A stretch of DNA of 64,000 nt from Sorex araneus (taxonomy: Eukaryota > Chordata > Mammalia > Eulipotyphla > Soricidae): assembly GCF_027595985.1 (NCBI RefSeq), contig NC_073303.1, forward strand, positions 327,483,679 to 327,547,678, read 5' to 3'. Of the stretch, positions 24,931-37,865 are shown in pieces; position 1 is the stretch's first letter; each line of letters opens with the position of its first letter. The translations under genes and the position numbers were made by a program. The notes beneath the pieces were generated by a model. It was not told the origin of the DNA. It did no database searches and saw nothing but the letters and a program-made list of their open reading frames with translations.

Positions 24931-26462
24931 ATAATATTGCCTCATTTTGCCTTGGAACTAATGCTTCTAAACATGAACAGGTCAGCTGGTAAATTGAAAA
25001 TATTTGCTGGGACACTTCTACTATGATTATCGTTATCTTCTCCTAAAGTGCTCAGTGCTATCACTATTTGAGCAATGTCCAGTAAATATTATTTTGTTTT
25101 CAGTACATATATACAATTGAACATTTGGGAGTTTCCCTTTCAACTTGAATGAAACTGTTAAAAAAAAGTTTCTGTAATACTTCCAGTTACCTCAAAGTAT
25201 TCATTTACTGAAGAAGTTTCTCTTCATTCACTTCATTTTGACTCTTTGGCTTTTGAGTGTCTGATCTTGAATCATGGCCTCTAGTGTAAAAGGTGATGTT
25301 TTAATACTTTAGTAGATTACTGACATGAAAATCAGATAAGTGTCAATACCAGTAGACAGATGTACCATTCTGAGGCCTCTTCCTCTGAGTGGGCGCTGAG
25401 AACCTGGTGGTATGTCTCACCGCCATTTTGCTCTGAATCCTGTAGTCTCAGGCAGCTAAGGATATTGTTGCAGTAGATGAAAATACTTCTTTCAAGGGCA
25501 ATCTTGGGAAAGATGTGGTCACATTGGTCCCCCAGGGGGAAACAGGGAAAGTGCAGTCTCAAGGATGAGACTGGACCCCAGCTTTCTGCATTTGCTACCT
25601 GAAAAGATGTGGACAAATGCCAAATGCCTGTGGGCTGGTCATCTGGTCTGTAACATGCAAATAGCTAAACATATCTCAGAGCTATTAAAGGGGTAGGTAA
25701 GAGATTTTTTGATACGTAGCTGATCAGTCAGTGGCTCAAAACATGTACTCAATAGACAGTATTATTGGGAATATTATATCACTAGAATATAGTTGTCTAA
25801 ATGCATGCCAGAAGAGAATGGACCTTTTCTATTTTGAGATCTAGAAAGCCTGAACTAAAATCTGGAATATTTATTTACGATCTGCACAATTTTTGGCAAA
25901 TCAGTTAATCCCTCTTGGCCTCTGGAGGATGATAAAAATCTCTATGATTGACTTCAGCTCTGAAAACTTTACTTAAATTCAGGGTATTTGTTTTTTCCTG
26001 GATATAATCATATCACATCACTGTATGCAATTTAGAAAATTGAATATATATTTAATAAGCTACCATGTAGTATAACATTCTGTAATCAATTTTTAAAGGA
26101 CCTAAAATATTTCCAGATTAGAACCACATTAAACCAGGAACTCATATTAAAGCTATGGATTAATTTATTTGGCTCTTCTGAGTTTTCCTAGGAAGTGATA
26201 AATGTAACCTCTGGCTGGTGTTAAATTTCAACAGTCCCAGTTGTTTTGTAATACTTCCAACAAAATTATTTTTATCTCTATTTTTTCCTCCATGAATTTT
26301 ATATTGAATAGTTTATGTCCTGGAGTTTGATGTGCTGTTTAGAAGGAAAATCAGATTCTAGTACTCTAAAAATGCCATTTCCATTCCTCAAAATATGTAC
26401 TATAAGACATTTATAAACTAATAAAGCATCTACCTCTCAGTTTAACTAAAGGATAGAATAAT
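24931..26462. other. AT-rich intergenic DNA, faint MIR
   Basis: Nothing coding. A weak MIR-like core lies around 25850-25950 (ggcaaatcagttaatccctc, then ctggaggatgataaaa). The minus-strand frame at 25332-25616 has no recognised domain. Confidence 0.45.
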
Positions 26463-26511
26463 ATTTATCCATTACAAATTTCAAAATGTTTGAAATTTGT
26501 GATGGATAAAT
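26463..26511. repeat. Near-perfect hairpin: 23-bp arms, 3-base loop
   Basis: Arms 26463-26485 and 26489-26511 are reverse complements with one mismatch, around loop atg. It sits just upstream of a SINE-A. Confidence 0.93.
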
Positions 26512-26514
26512 TTG

Positions 26515-26668
26515 AAGTCAGGGCCTCAGAGATAGTCCCACAAGCACTGGACCCAGTGTTTGATCCCTGATACCCCAAATGGTTTCTCAAGGCCTGCCAG
26601 GAATGATTTCTGGGCACCTGTGGGTGTGGTCTGGAAACAACAACAACAACAAAACAAACAAAAAAGTC
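26515..26668 (+). mobile_element. SINE-A copy, old, (CAA)n tail
   Basis: Head agggcctcagagatagtccc, body ccaggaatgatttctgggca and ctgtgggtgtggtctgg, then a CAA-rich tail. The short words tgaagtc on both sides (about 26513 and 26671) may be the target duplication. Confidence 0.75.
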
Positions 26669-27019
26669 TGAAGTCTAACCAATGAACCATATTTAGCAAT
26701 TATTACCTAGCTGTAGTAATTAGATTAAATAAACACTTATAGTTCATATTGATCAAGTACACAGGTCTTTTAAAGTTAAGTAACTTAAGTGAACTAATTT
26801 AGTTCAATATTAAATCATATTTATCTTAATTATTGCACAATTTAGCTGGAATTTTCTTCCTTGGAAGATAAAGAAGAGTTCTGTTTTCCAACTCTTGGGA
26901 AGCGCTGGGCTTCCATCAGATGGTTGGAATCCTCTGCAATGATGATTTCAGTAATTCACAATCTTCCCTCTAAAGCTGCAGAGGCAGTCTGCAATAATAA
27001 GCTAAAATTTTATCTATTT

Positions 27020-27185
27020 ATTGTAAGCCAAGTTCTGTTCTATATACTTTACACTTATTTATCACCTCAATTACTTCTCATACAACTTTGTTGAGTAGGA
27101 TTGTTATCTCTCTTTTTAGTAAGACACTAATATCAGAACAATGGATCTCTTGCTCAGGTCTACACAGCTGGTCATTGATAGAGCC
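27020..27185 (-). mobile_element. MIR element (antisense)
   Basis: The plus strand shows acttctcatacaactttgtt, gagtaggattgttatctct and tctacacagctggtc, which is the reverse of the MIR 3' half. Confidence 0.6.
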
Positions 27186-27509
27186 AAGATAATTTTTAGG
27201 TGAGGGCTGGAGTGCGGGGTGCGGGGAAGATTTCCTCGATTATCTTCCCTAGATTCACTGGCGGATACTGCGCTGAAATGGCCATTTCTGGAGACTAAAA
27301 ATATTTTCCATCTTCTTAACTTTCTGCTAAGATCTTGTTCTAGAAGCCATCCTTAGAGATAAGTATTAGAAAGCGTGGTTAGTTGAAAAGTTGGAGCTTG
27401 TATCTCAGTCTTTACACTGACATTAAAAAGATTTTTCTTGTGACGTTGGAGAGGTTCTTGTGCCAAATCTCTAGGACTATTTGAAGGAATCTTGGACTCC
27501 AACAACTCT

Positions 27510-27595
27510 CTTTATTGATAGAAAAGGTTTCCGAGAATTATAGTGACTTATTTGTTCAAAGTTAAACAGCAGTGGCAGGACTACAATATTGAAAT
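27510..27595 (-). mobile_element. Possible MIR fragment (antisense)
   Basis: gtgacttatttgttcaaagt followed by agcagtggcaggac resembles the antisense MIR core; weak. Confidence 0.35.
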
Positions 27596-27659
27596 AAATT
27601 GCAATAGTTGGTACATTCATTGACCTGACCCTGAGCTTCTATCATGAATTCAATGAGTG

Positions 27660-27778
27660 GTTACAGGCAAGTTACTTAGCCTCCTTCTGTCTCAATTTCC
27701 TTTCCCATAAGATGGGAATAATAAAGGATGGGAGTGAGAATTAAATGAATTAATACCTGTATAGAGTGTTTCCAACAA
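27660..27778 (+). mobile_element. MIR element
   Basis: Clear MIR core: aagttacttagcctccttct, ctcaatttcctttccca, gatgggaataataaa and attaaatgaattaatacctg. Confidence 0.82.
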
Positions 27779-27797
27779 ATTTGGCAAATTAAGTACT

Positions 27798-28043
27798 GCA
27801 CTGTAGCACTGTTGTCCCGTTGTTCATTGATTTGCTCATGTGGGCACCAGTAAGTCTCCATTGTGAGACTTGTTACTGTTTTTGGCATATCGAATACGCC
27901 ACAGGGAGCTTGCCAGGCTCTGTCCTGCGGGCAGGATACTCTCGGTAGCTTGCTGGGCTCTCCGAGGAACAGAGGAATTGAACCCGGGTCAGCTGTGTGC
28001 AAGGCAAACGCCTTACCCTGATGTGCTATAGCTCTAGTCCAAA
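27798..28043 (-). mobile_element. SINE-R, full length
   Basis: Antisense copy with RTE-type tail (ttgttcattgatttgctcat), RTE-leader body (ttttggcatatcgaatacgc … cggtagcttgctgggctctc) and inverted head (ttgaacccgggtcagctg). Short flanking duplications taagtact at 27790-27797 and 28044-28051 sit inside a longer imperfect match. Confidence 0.9.
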
Positions 28044-28051
28044 TAAGTACT

Positions 28052-30220
28052 ATAAAATATTTTTAGTTCTATGCAAGCAAATGGAACCAAGGATATAGCA
28101 CTGAGTGACCCTGAGCACCTTTAAGGCACTGTTGCTGTAGCTTTCCTGGAATCTAACTTATATGTGACATATTTTTCTCCATGTAATTTAATACTTTTCC
28201 TGAATATTTCAATATAGAAATAGTAGTCCAACTAATAAATAAAGTGAATTACTGGCAAAAAAATTAAATAAGGCACTGCTGCTGTCCTGAGGCACCACTG
28301 GGCACCAAGGGCACCACAGTACTGTGTCCTACCATGGAACTTCCTACCACTTGATTGAAACAGCAGCAGTAGTGGGTACAGGGTCCCTGAGAACTGCTTG
28401 GAGAATATCACCAAGAGCAGAATAGTCAACTGCTAAGCAGAATACTTTCATGTGGCCATCCCTTTTATTAACAGTAACTTTAGATTGAAAAGTTAAGACA
28501 ATTTGGCATAGTAGTACAGAACTACTGGAGGATTACAGAAACATTATGTACCTAGGTTCCCACATCTATTATATGCAGATAATAAATAGCATCAGACTCA
28601 CAGAATTAGTTATTCTAACAAGAACTAAATGACCTAATATTCTTAAGGAGCTTTGGAAAACTCCTAGCTCAAGTAAACCTCCAATAAATGGTAACCTCTA
28701 TTATAAAGTACAAAATACAGAACAATAACTAACAGGCTAAATTTACTACTCCGTTGTTAGGGACTGCCATAAAATATATATCATACTGAAAAGTTTTTTT
28801 AACAGAGGTGTACTAGAAAGAAAGAAAAAACCCTTAAAATGAGAATTTAAGCTCCTACGATAGCCCCTAATACAAGAGAGGGCTAAAAGGAGCTGGAAAT
28901 TTGTACCTCCTAGCCCCATCATCTTAATATTCCCTTACAATAAATGAATTTAGCAATGAATAAGTGCTCGACTGATGTGACAATGTTTACCAGAATGAGA
29001 AGTTCCCTTGCCTCAGGTCGATTCCTTTAACAATGCCAGGTAGTCCTGCAGTTTCCAGAGTGAGCAAAGGCAATTCGTGGAAGGCCAATGATTTATTTCA
29101 ATTGTTTAGACAAAAGTTTTTTCTGTATTACATTTTTCTTGATCTATTTGGGGCTCTTTTTAAAGGTACAGTTTTTTGGGGGGAGCTAAGTAACTTAATA
29201 ACTCCAACTTTATAAAATTAAAATAAATTCAGTATAAGAATTTGTATTTTAATCAGAAATTGTTTTTTCCTTAAAAACTGTCAAAGTATAAAAATACCTT
29301 TTGGAGTCAAATAGAAGTAGATTAATATTTGTGAAATTTGCTTTCTATTTAACTAACCTATTTTTTAATTTATTCATTTATTTATTTTTACCTCCCCCCT
29401 GTATTTTTTTTTTTTACTAAAACTCACTAGGTGAATAATTAGACTAATATCTTGAATGATTCTCGGAATAGTGTTCTAAGATTTTTTTTCCTTCCTAAGG
29501 AAATCATTGAAGTTTTTTTCTTTTCAAAACAGAATGAGTTTCTTTATATTAGTGTTAAAATTTTATGGTTATTTTCTTATTCAGTCACTGTAAATGAGAG
29601 AGTCCATTTGCATTAGTGAAGTTAATCAAAGATCTACCTTAATGCTCCAAAGTGCCAATGTATCTTTTATTTTGTGTGCGAGTTATTTCTCTGTGATATC
29701 AGAAAAGCCCGAGTTAATATTATATCCTTCTGGACTTGAACTCCGTAGAAGTTCTAAATGCCTGCTCCACTAGAAAGGTAAGCCTGGAGCCAGGCATCTC
29801 TTAGGGTTTCTGCCGCTTGAGAATATTTTCTCCAATTTTAACCTGACTCCCCCATAAGTAATTCTAGCCTATAATATGACCTTGTAGGTAAGCAGAATAT
29901 TTGCCAGATTCATACTCAGATAATACTTTCTTGTTGTGGCTCATGATGTCAAAAGACTAAGAATTGATGCAGATCCCCCTAGGCTATGAGGAAGTCATGT
30001 CCTGTCTCAAGGCCCTGTATGGCACAGCCTGTGCTCCTGCCCCACACTGGGCTGAAAGTTCCCTGTTAAAGTCACTAGGGAACCCATCAGAGGTGGAAGG
30101 CAAAGAATTCTTGTGGGGGAAAAAAGCAAATAAAGGAAAAAGGAATGTTAGGTTAGAGTCACCAGAAAAGTTTTTTACTTCACAAAGGTTATTTTTGTTT
30201 CGAGGTGGTTTTCTTTCTCT
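28052..30220. other. AT-rich intergenic DNA, faint MIR
   Basis: No gene. A MIR-like stretch lies at about 28555-28700 (acatctattatatgcagata … cctccaataaatggtaac). Confidence 0.45.
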
Positions 30221-30510
<290 letters not shown>

Positions 30511-30571
30511 ATAGACAGTGTCTTTCAAAGAAGCATTACAATGAATTTTATTTCTAAGAAAATACTCAGGG

Positions 30572-30738
30572 TTCCAGAGAAGGCTAGGTACTTGCCTTGT
30601 ATACCTGACTGGCTGGATCCCTAGCAGAGCAGATGGTCCCTGGAGTACCATCAGCGTTCACTCCTACTTACACAGGCAAAAAGTCCCTGGATGCTCCAGA
30701 CACCAGGGGTGGCCTAAATCATCCCACTCCAAAAGAAA
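30572..30738 (+). mobile_element. SINE-A copy, old
   Basis: ccagagaaggctaggtactt head, agcagatggtccctggagta and gacaccaggggtggcc body. Confidence 0.6.
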
Positions 30739-32134
30739 ACATTCAGTAAAATGCTGACTGGTTGGACATTAATTTATATATTTTTCAATATTTGAAAAAA
30801 ATCAACATGGCATTATATTAATAACACAAATCCATAGCATAAACTGTTTAAAAACAGAAAAAGAAACTTAAGAAAGAATTTATAAAGAATGGTTGTTATG
30901 ATCAGAAACATTTTTGAACTATGTGTATGCTTTCAAAGGCAAAGCACACAGATTATTAAGTCATGGTATGTGTATTAGGTCAGTTGAAACTAAGAGACTG
31001 AAAGGACTGTTTTGACCAATACTTTGTTTTATGCAGTCTTATTACTTCACTTGGCATAGATATAACTTTAAGGAAAATAATTGCACTTTGGGAGCAAACA
31101 ATTCCAATATAAATGGTTACTTTTTATAAAATTTTTAATTTATTTTAGATCAATTCAGTATATTTTTAACTACCTGTGATGAGTCAGGGAGACACTAGAC
31201 TAGGCAGGAGAAATGGAAATACAAAAAAGTACAATTGTGGACAACAGGATCTTTCAGTAATGCTATTGATGCAGGTGTCTGATGAATAATTTTAATACCT
31301 GTAAATTTCATGAGAGGTTTATGATAAAAATTTTGCAGTTAAGACTTTAGAAATGAGGAAATTATCAATTATGGGCAAAAAGGTGGGAGAGGTGTGTCAA
31401 ACAGTAAAAAGGTGGGAGAGGTGTGTCAAATAGTAATGAGAGAAAATAATTTAGCAAGCTAAACAATGGTAAGAAAACATATTTTGCCTAATATCCCTAG
31501 AGTTGCAGATAGAGTGAGTTACTTACTTAAAAAAAAAACTAAGCAAAAAAAACTCTATCTATAGATGGATAACTAACTCCTTTTAAAAGTAATTGAAACC
31601 TACTTGGAATTAAGATTAAGGCATTTGGGGCATTACAATTCTCAAAAGATATAAATTCTATCATTCTTATCATTTAATACTCTTAAATGATACTATCATT
31701 TAATACTAACTTCTTAGTGGGCCTTCTTAACCAAATCCATCACTACATGAAACTAACTAAAAATATTCTCATTGGCCTCAAGCTATCTTGATGAGCAAAA
31801 ATCATTTATGTTGACTTATGCGATACCTTAGTTATCAAATTTAAATGTTCAGGCTCTCAAAATAATTTCTCTACATGCGATGCAAAGGAATAAAACCAGG
31901 TGTGGAATCTGCCACTTGGCAATGCTGTTTGTATTACTAGCATGGTGGAAAATTTGAGTTCATCCATGTACTTGAGGAAGGAAACAGGGGACATCTGGGG
32001 GCTATTTTATTTGTCCATAGGGCATTTTCACAGCAACTAGACATTATCACTGAATGTATATCCATAGATTAAGACATCAATTTGAACATCATTTATATGG
32101 GAGAAAAAAAGATTTATCACTGATGATGACAAGG
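30739..32134. other. AT-rich intergenic DNA
   Basis: No gene or named repeat. At 31377-31436 a unit containing aaggtgggagaggtgtgtca is duplicated in tandem. Confidence 0.5.
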
Positions 32135-32246
32135 ATCTTATTGCTATTTTTCTTTCTGTATATGTTCATCCATATCCAATATCCAATATGGATGAATGAA
32201 TGAATGAATAAATGAACATATACAGAAAGAAAAATAGCAATAAGAT
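32135..32246. repeat. Perfect 35-bp inverted repeat abutting a truncated SINE-R
   Basis: Arms 32135-32169 and 32212-32246 are exact reverse complements. The 42-base spacer contains (gaat)n and a small inner palindrome around ccaatatccaatatgg. The right arm lies inside an insertion bounded by ATATGTTCAT duplications, so it is a copied, inverted piece of the left flank. Confidence 0.95.
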
Positions 32247-32341
32247 ATGCCAAAAACAGTAACAATAAGTCTCTCAATGAGAGACGTTACTGGTGCCCGC
32301 TTGAACAAATCAATGAGCAACGGGATGACAATGATACAGTG
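32170..32341 (+). mobile_element. 5'-truncated SINE-R with fold-back 5' end and 10-bp TSD
   Basis: Target duplication ATATGTTCAT at 32160-32169 and 32342-32351. From about 32244 the insertion is SINE-R body (gatatgccaaaaacagtaac) and RTE-type tail ending gatacagtgat. Upstream of that, inside the duplication, lies the inverted copy of the left flank. Confidence 0.85.
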
Positions 32342-32351
32342 ATATGTTCAT

Positions 32352-33303
32352 AGCTAAAAGAGAGATTATTTAAGGCCTAAATGTTCTGTGCAAGCGTGTA
32401 TAAATATGTTTTGTGGAATAGTATTAAATTACTAAGCCTTTAAATTTCTAAATAGTGATTTTAAGATCATCACTGGAAGAAGATTTGGATAGAATAATAG
32501 TTTGACATTATATAAATGGAGACTAAAACTTTATTTAAATTCAGAGCTTAAACTAAAAGGGAAAATGAATAAAAATTACTTCTTGAATAAAAATATTCTA
32601 TTTAAGTTAAAGATAGAATTATTCTGCTTTAAGTCCTTACATTTTGATTGCTTCACTATTTTTTATCATAAATTTGGTCAAGGCAAAAAAAACCCTATTT
32701 TTATGCTGCTAATCCATGATAGAATTTTGCAACAATGCTTTCCATTAAAGATATTATCAGTTGAAATTTTATTGTCAGAGTCACTAAAAATATTTATTGG
32801 TAAGATGTTTAATTTTTAGAAATACTGGTAAATAAAATATTATGGATACTCTAGGATGGTGAATCACTTCAGGGAGCAGTTAGCATTCTTGATAAAGAGC
32901 AAAAAAATCAAGAGACAATTTGGTTGCCTAAATGCTAATCCTTGGGTTAATACTACTACAGATATTAATATGTTTGAAGCAAAACATTACTTCAGTGCTT
33001 GCACATTTGGTTGTGTAGTTTCTTTCACCTGTATTCCTAATTTTATTTCAGCAAATGTCTATGAACATGAATTAAATTATTAGTCTTGCTTAAGAGTACT
33101 ACTTAGGAAAAAGGTGAATACATCTATAATAGTAAGAGTCCTAAATGAAACGAACTATTTTGACTGCTTAACTAATAATTTAGTAATAACTTGTTCGCAG
33201 TTTTTTCTATATTCTCAAATAGAAAGTAAATTGGATAATATATTCTTAAAAAATGTGGTGCCCCAAAAGACAGAGGACAATTAAAGTGTAGGTTTGCAAC
33301 CAC
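32352..33303. other. AT-rich intergenic DNA
   Basis: Lysine/phenylalanine-rich chance frames only (32502-32819, 32856-33083); nothing recognised. Confidence 0.5.
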
Positions 33304-33799
33304 ACTTCATTTCCTTTTTATTTTTTAAAATTTTTTTGTTGAATCGCTGTGATACAATTACAAAACTTTCATGATTGAGTCATACAATCACCAAACACCC
33401 ATCCGTCTACCAGTGTGCATTTCCACCATTATTGTCCCCAGTATCCCCCCCCCCAACACCATAACTCCATCCCACCCTCTGCCTCTGTGGCAGGCATCTT
33501 CCTTTTTACTCTGTCTCTATTTGGGGCATCATGGTTTGCAATACAGGTACTAAGTGGCCATCATGTTCGGTCCTTAGTCTACTTTCAGCACACATCTCCC
33601 ATCCTGAGCGATCCCTTCAACCATCATTCACTTAGTGATCCCTTCTCTATCCCAGCTGACTTCTCCCCCAGCTCATAAGGCAGTCTTCCAACTGTGGAGC
33701 AATCTTTCTGGCCCTTGTATCTAGTGTCCTTTGGTGTCAGTCTCATATTATGTCATTTTATATTCTACAAATGAGTGAAGTTATTCTATGTCTGTCCCT

Positions 33800-36700
33800 C
33801 TCTTTCGGACTCATTTCACTTAAAATGATACTCTCCATGTCCATCCATTAATAAGCAAATTTCATGACTTCATCTTCTATAACAGCTGCATAGTATTCCA
33901 TTGTGTAGATATACCAAAGTTTCTTTAACCAGTCATTTGTTCCTGGGCACTGCACTCAGGTTGTTTCCAGATTCTAGCTATTGTGAACAATGCTGCAGCA
34001 AACATAGAAGCGCAGATGTCATTTCATTTTTTTTTCTGCATCCCAGGCATGTATTCCCAGAAGTGATATTTCTGGGTTATATGGGAGCTCAATTTCTAGT
34101 TTTTGGAGGAATGCTCATATTGTTTTCCTAAAAGGCTGAACCAGTCGGCATTCCCATTAATAATGAATGAGAGTCCCTTTATCCCTTCATCCGTGCCAAC
34201 ACTGGTTGTTCTTGTTCTTGTTGATGTGTGCCAGTTTATGTGGTGTAAGATGATATCTTTCTTGTTTTGATTTTCATCTCTCTGATGATTAGAGATGTAG
34301 AGCATTTTTTTCATGTGTCCTTAGCAATTTGTATTTATTTTTGGAGGAAGTTTCTGTTCATTTCTTCTCCCCATTTGTTATGGGGGTTGGAGGTTTATTT
34401 TTTGTAAAGTTCTAAAAGGATATTAAGCTTCTACCTGACAGATACTGGGTAAACAATTTTTCCTATTCCTTGGGCTCTCTCTGTATTTTGGTCACTTTCT
34501 TTTGATGTGCAGAACTTTGTAGTTTAATTTAGTCCCATTTGTTTATCTTTTTTCCCACTTGCTTGGTCAGTGGTATTTCATTCTTGAAGATTACTTTAGT
34601 TTCAATAGCATGGAGGGTTCTGCCTACATTTTCCTCCATGTACCTTATGGATTCAGGTCTAATACTGAGGTCTTTAATCCACTTTGATCTGACTGTTGTG
34701 CATGGTGTTAAACAGAGGTCTGTGTTCATTTATCAGCATGTAGCTGTCCAGTTTTCTTAGCACCACTTGTTAAAGAGGTTTTCCTTGCTTCACTTCACAT
34801 TTATTGCTCCTTTATCAAAGATTGAGTGATCATATACTTGAGAGTCTGTGTCAGAATATTTAACTCTATTTCATTTGTCTTCGAGTCTGCTACTATTTCA
34901 ATGCCATGCTGTTTTATTTACTACTGCTTTGTGGTACAGTTTGAAGTGGGTAAGGTGATGCTACCCATCTTCTTCTCAAGGATCATTTTAGCTATTTGTG
35001 GGGGTTTATTTCTCCATATGAATTTCAGAAGTGTTTTGTCTATTTCTCTGAAAAATGTCATGGGCATCCTTATAGGGACCACATTGATCTGTATAATGCT
35101 TTGGAGAGTAGTGTCATTTTGACAATGTTAATCCTTATACATGAGCAGATGTGTCTCCATTTCCTGGTGTCCTCTTTTATTTCTTGAAGTAGCATTTTGT
35201 GGTTTTCTTCATATAGGTCCTTCCTATCTTTAGTTAAACTGATTCTAAGCTACTTGATTTTTCTGAGGCACTATTGTGAGCGGGATTTTTTCTTTTAAAT
35301 ATCTCTCTTCTCTTTATTTATTTATAGGAAAACCATGGATTTGGGGGTATTAATTTTATAACCTGCCACTTTACTAATCAAACCAATTATTTCTGGGAGC
35401 TTTTCTGTAGAGTCTTTAGGATTTTCTAAGTATCATATTGGTGTCTGCTCGCTTCTGGAACATGAAGAGCATCAAATGCAGCAGACACCATTGGGCTACA
35501 CTAGCATGCGACAGGGACAGACGGAGATGTTTTCAATGCCCGCTTGAGCAAATCGATGAGCAACGGGATGACAGGTGATACAAGTGATTCAGTATCATGT
35601 TATCTGCAAATAGTGATAGCTTGACTTCTTCCTTTCCTATCTGGATGCTCTTGGTATCTTTTCCTTGCCAAACTGCTATGGCAAGTAATTCCACTACTAC
35701 ATGGAATAGAAGTAGCAAGAGTGGGTAACCTTGTCTTATTCCTGATCTTAGAGGAAATGCTTATAGTTCTTCCCCATTAAGAATAATGCTTTTTGTAGGC
35801 TTGAAGTGAAGTAAATGGCTTAGACTATACTGAGAAAAGTTCCTTCGACTCCCATTTTGTTGTGAGTCTTTATCATAAATGGGTGCTGGATCTTGTCAAA
35901 TGCCTTCTTTGATCTAGTGATATGATCATATGGTTACTATATTTCTTTTTATTGATATGATGTATTGTGTTGTTTGATTTGCAAGTGCTGAACCATCCTT
36001 GCATCCCCAGGATGAATTTTATTTGGTCATGGTGCATGATATGTTTGATAAGTCTTTGGATTCTTTTTGCAAGTATTTTGTTGAGGATTTCTGTGTATGT
36101 GTTCCTCAAGGAAATAGGCCTGTATTTCTCTTTTTTTGTGATGTCTCTTTCTGCTTTTGGTATGAGGATGATATTTGCCTCATAGAAACTGCAAGTGTTT
36201 CTGTTTCTTTAATTTCTTGGAAAAGCTTGAATAGGATTGGGAGTTGGTCCTCTTCAAGGGTTTGGAAAAATTTATTAGTGAACCCATCTGGGCCAAGGCT
36301 TTTGTTTTTTGAGAGACTTTTTATTACTACTTAAATTTCCTTGATGGTAATACATCTGTTCAGGTATTATGAGTCTTCTTGGGTCAGATTTGGGAGAGTA
36401 TAGAAATCCAGGAATTTATCCATTTTTTCAAGATTTTCTTGTTTCGTGGTATAGAGATCCTCAAAGTAATCTCTGATTATTCTTTAAATTTCTGTGGTTT
36501 CTATTGTGAATTCCCCCATTTAGTTTGTGATTCTCTTTATTAAGGGTCTGTCTCTTTCTTTGTGAGTCTTACTAGTGGTTTATACAACTTGTTTACTTTC
36601 TCAAAAAAAAAAAACCAGCTTTTGGTTTCATTGATTCTTTGGATTATTTTTTTGGTTTCCATGTGATTAATTTCTTTCCCCCCTTCCTGGTTTGGGCTCA

Positions 36701-37700
36701 TTTTTTTGGTCATTCTCCAAGATCTTAAGCTGTGAGGTTAAGTTACTTATGTGGGCTCACTCTGCCTCCCTGTGGAATGCTTGTAGAGCTATAAATGTTC
36801 CTCTTAACACTGCTTCTTCCATGTCCCATATGTTCTGGTAACTCGTGTCTTCATTCTCATTTGTTTCCAGGAATCTTTTGATTTCTTCTATAAGCCACTG
36901 GTTGTTCAGTAGTGAGCTGTTTAAGTTCCAGGTGTTTGATTTTAGTTTCTGTTTCTATGTGTTATTCATTTCTATTTTCAGTCACTCATGGTCTGAAAGG
37001 ATTATTGATACAATTTCTATTCTCTTAAATTTTATGGAGGTATGATTTACAGCCCAGCTTGTAATCTATCTTGGAGAATGTCCCATGTGCACTTGAGAAA
37101 AATGTGTATTCAGCGTTTTGGGGACGAAGTGTCATATATCTATGACACTTCATATATATGAAACCCTTGTCTTCCATTTCTTCCCTCAGATAAAGTATAT
37201 TCTTTATGCTGGACTTGAGTCTGGTTTATCTGTTGAGAGTGATAAAGTAGTATTGAAACCTCCAACTATTATTGTGTTCTATCAATGTCTTTCTTCAAGT
37301 CTATAAGCAGTTGTTTTAAGTATTTTGCTGATTCCTCATTAGGTGCATATACATTTAGGAGTGTGAATTCTTCCTGATGTATAGATCCTTTGATCATTAA
37401 GAAATGACCTTCACTATCTCTTGTAACCTTCTTCAGTCTGAAATCTATGTGGTCTCATACTAGTATGGCCACCCCAGGTTTTATGAAGGAGCTGTTTGCT
37501 ACTAGGATTTTTTTTTCAACCTTTGGCTTTGAGTCTGTGTTTGCTATAACTGTTCAGATGTGTTTCTTGCAGGTGGCAGAATGTTGGGTTCAGTTTTTGG
37601 ATCCATCCTATCACTCTGTGTCTTTTAATTGGTGCATTGATGATGAGAGAGATTATTGTTATGGGGATTGTCCCATCTTTCTGTCAAAGTTTGGTGTATT
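33800..37700 (-). pseudogene. L1 ORF2 (endonuclease–reverse transcriptase) remnant
   Basis: Reading the minus strand from 37700, the endonuclease start is visible (INAPIKRHRV, then LQETHL at about 37560). The RT fingers/palm segment follows at 36109-35873 ([25 protein letters not shown]). The catalytic box at about 35630-35610 reads LFADNMIL, so the second aspartate of FADD is Asn, which would inactivate RT. The C-terminal region is antisense to the 'tattccattgtgtagatata' motif at about 33893. Numerous stops and the RTE insertion break it. Confidence 0.88.
35437..35590 (+). mobile_element. Twin-primed RTE 3' fragment inside L1 ORF2
   Basis: Flanked by AGTATCAT at 35429-35436 and 35591-35598. 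The right part, from about 35480 (gcagacaccattgggctaca … gcccgcttgagcaaatcgat), is RTE 3' end in plus sense with tail gatacaagtgattc. The left part (about 35441-35479, tgctcgcttctggaacatga) is adjacent RTE sequence inverted. The two halves meet through the complementary words ggtgtctgct/agcagacacc. An inverted 5' piece joined to a sense 3' piece is the twin-priming signature. Confidence 0.85.
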
Positions 37701-37865
37701 TGAGGGGCTGGTCTTGTCTTAAAGTAGTCCATTTAGTTTTTCTTGTAACCATGGTTTTGAGTTTATGAAGTTTTTGGTGATGCATCATCTCATTGAGTTT
37801 TTTCACTATATCTCACCACTGTCTATGGGCCAAGAGAGTTTTATCAGATAAGTCTACTATAAATA

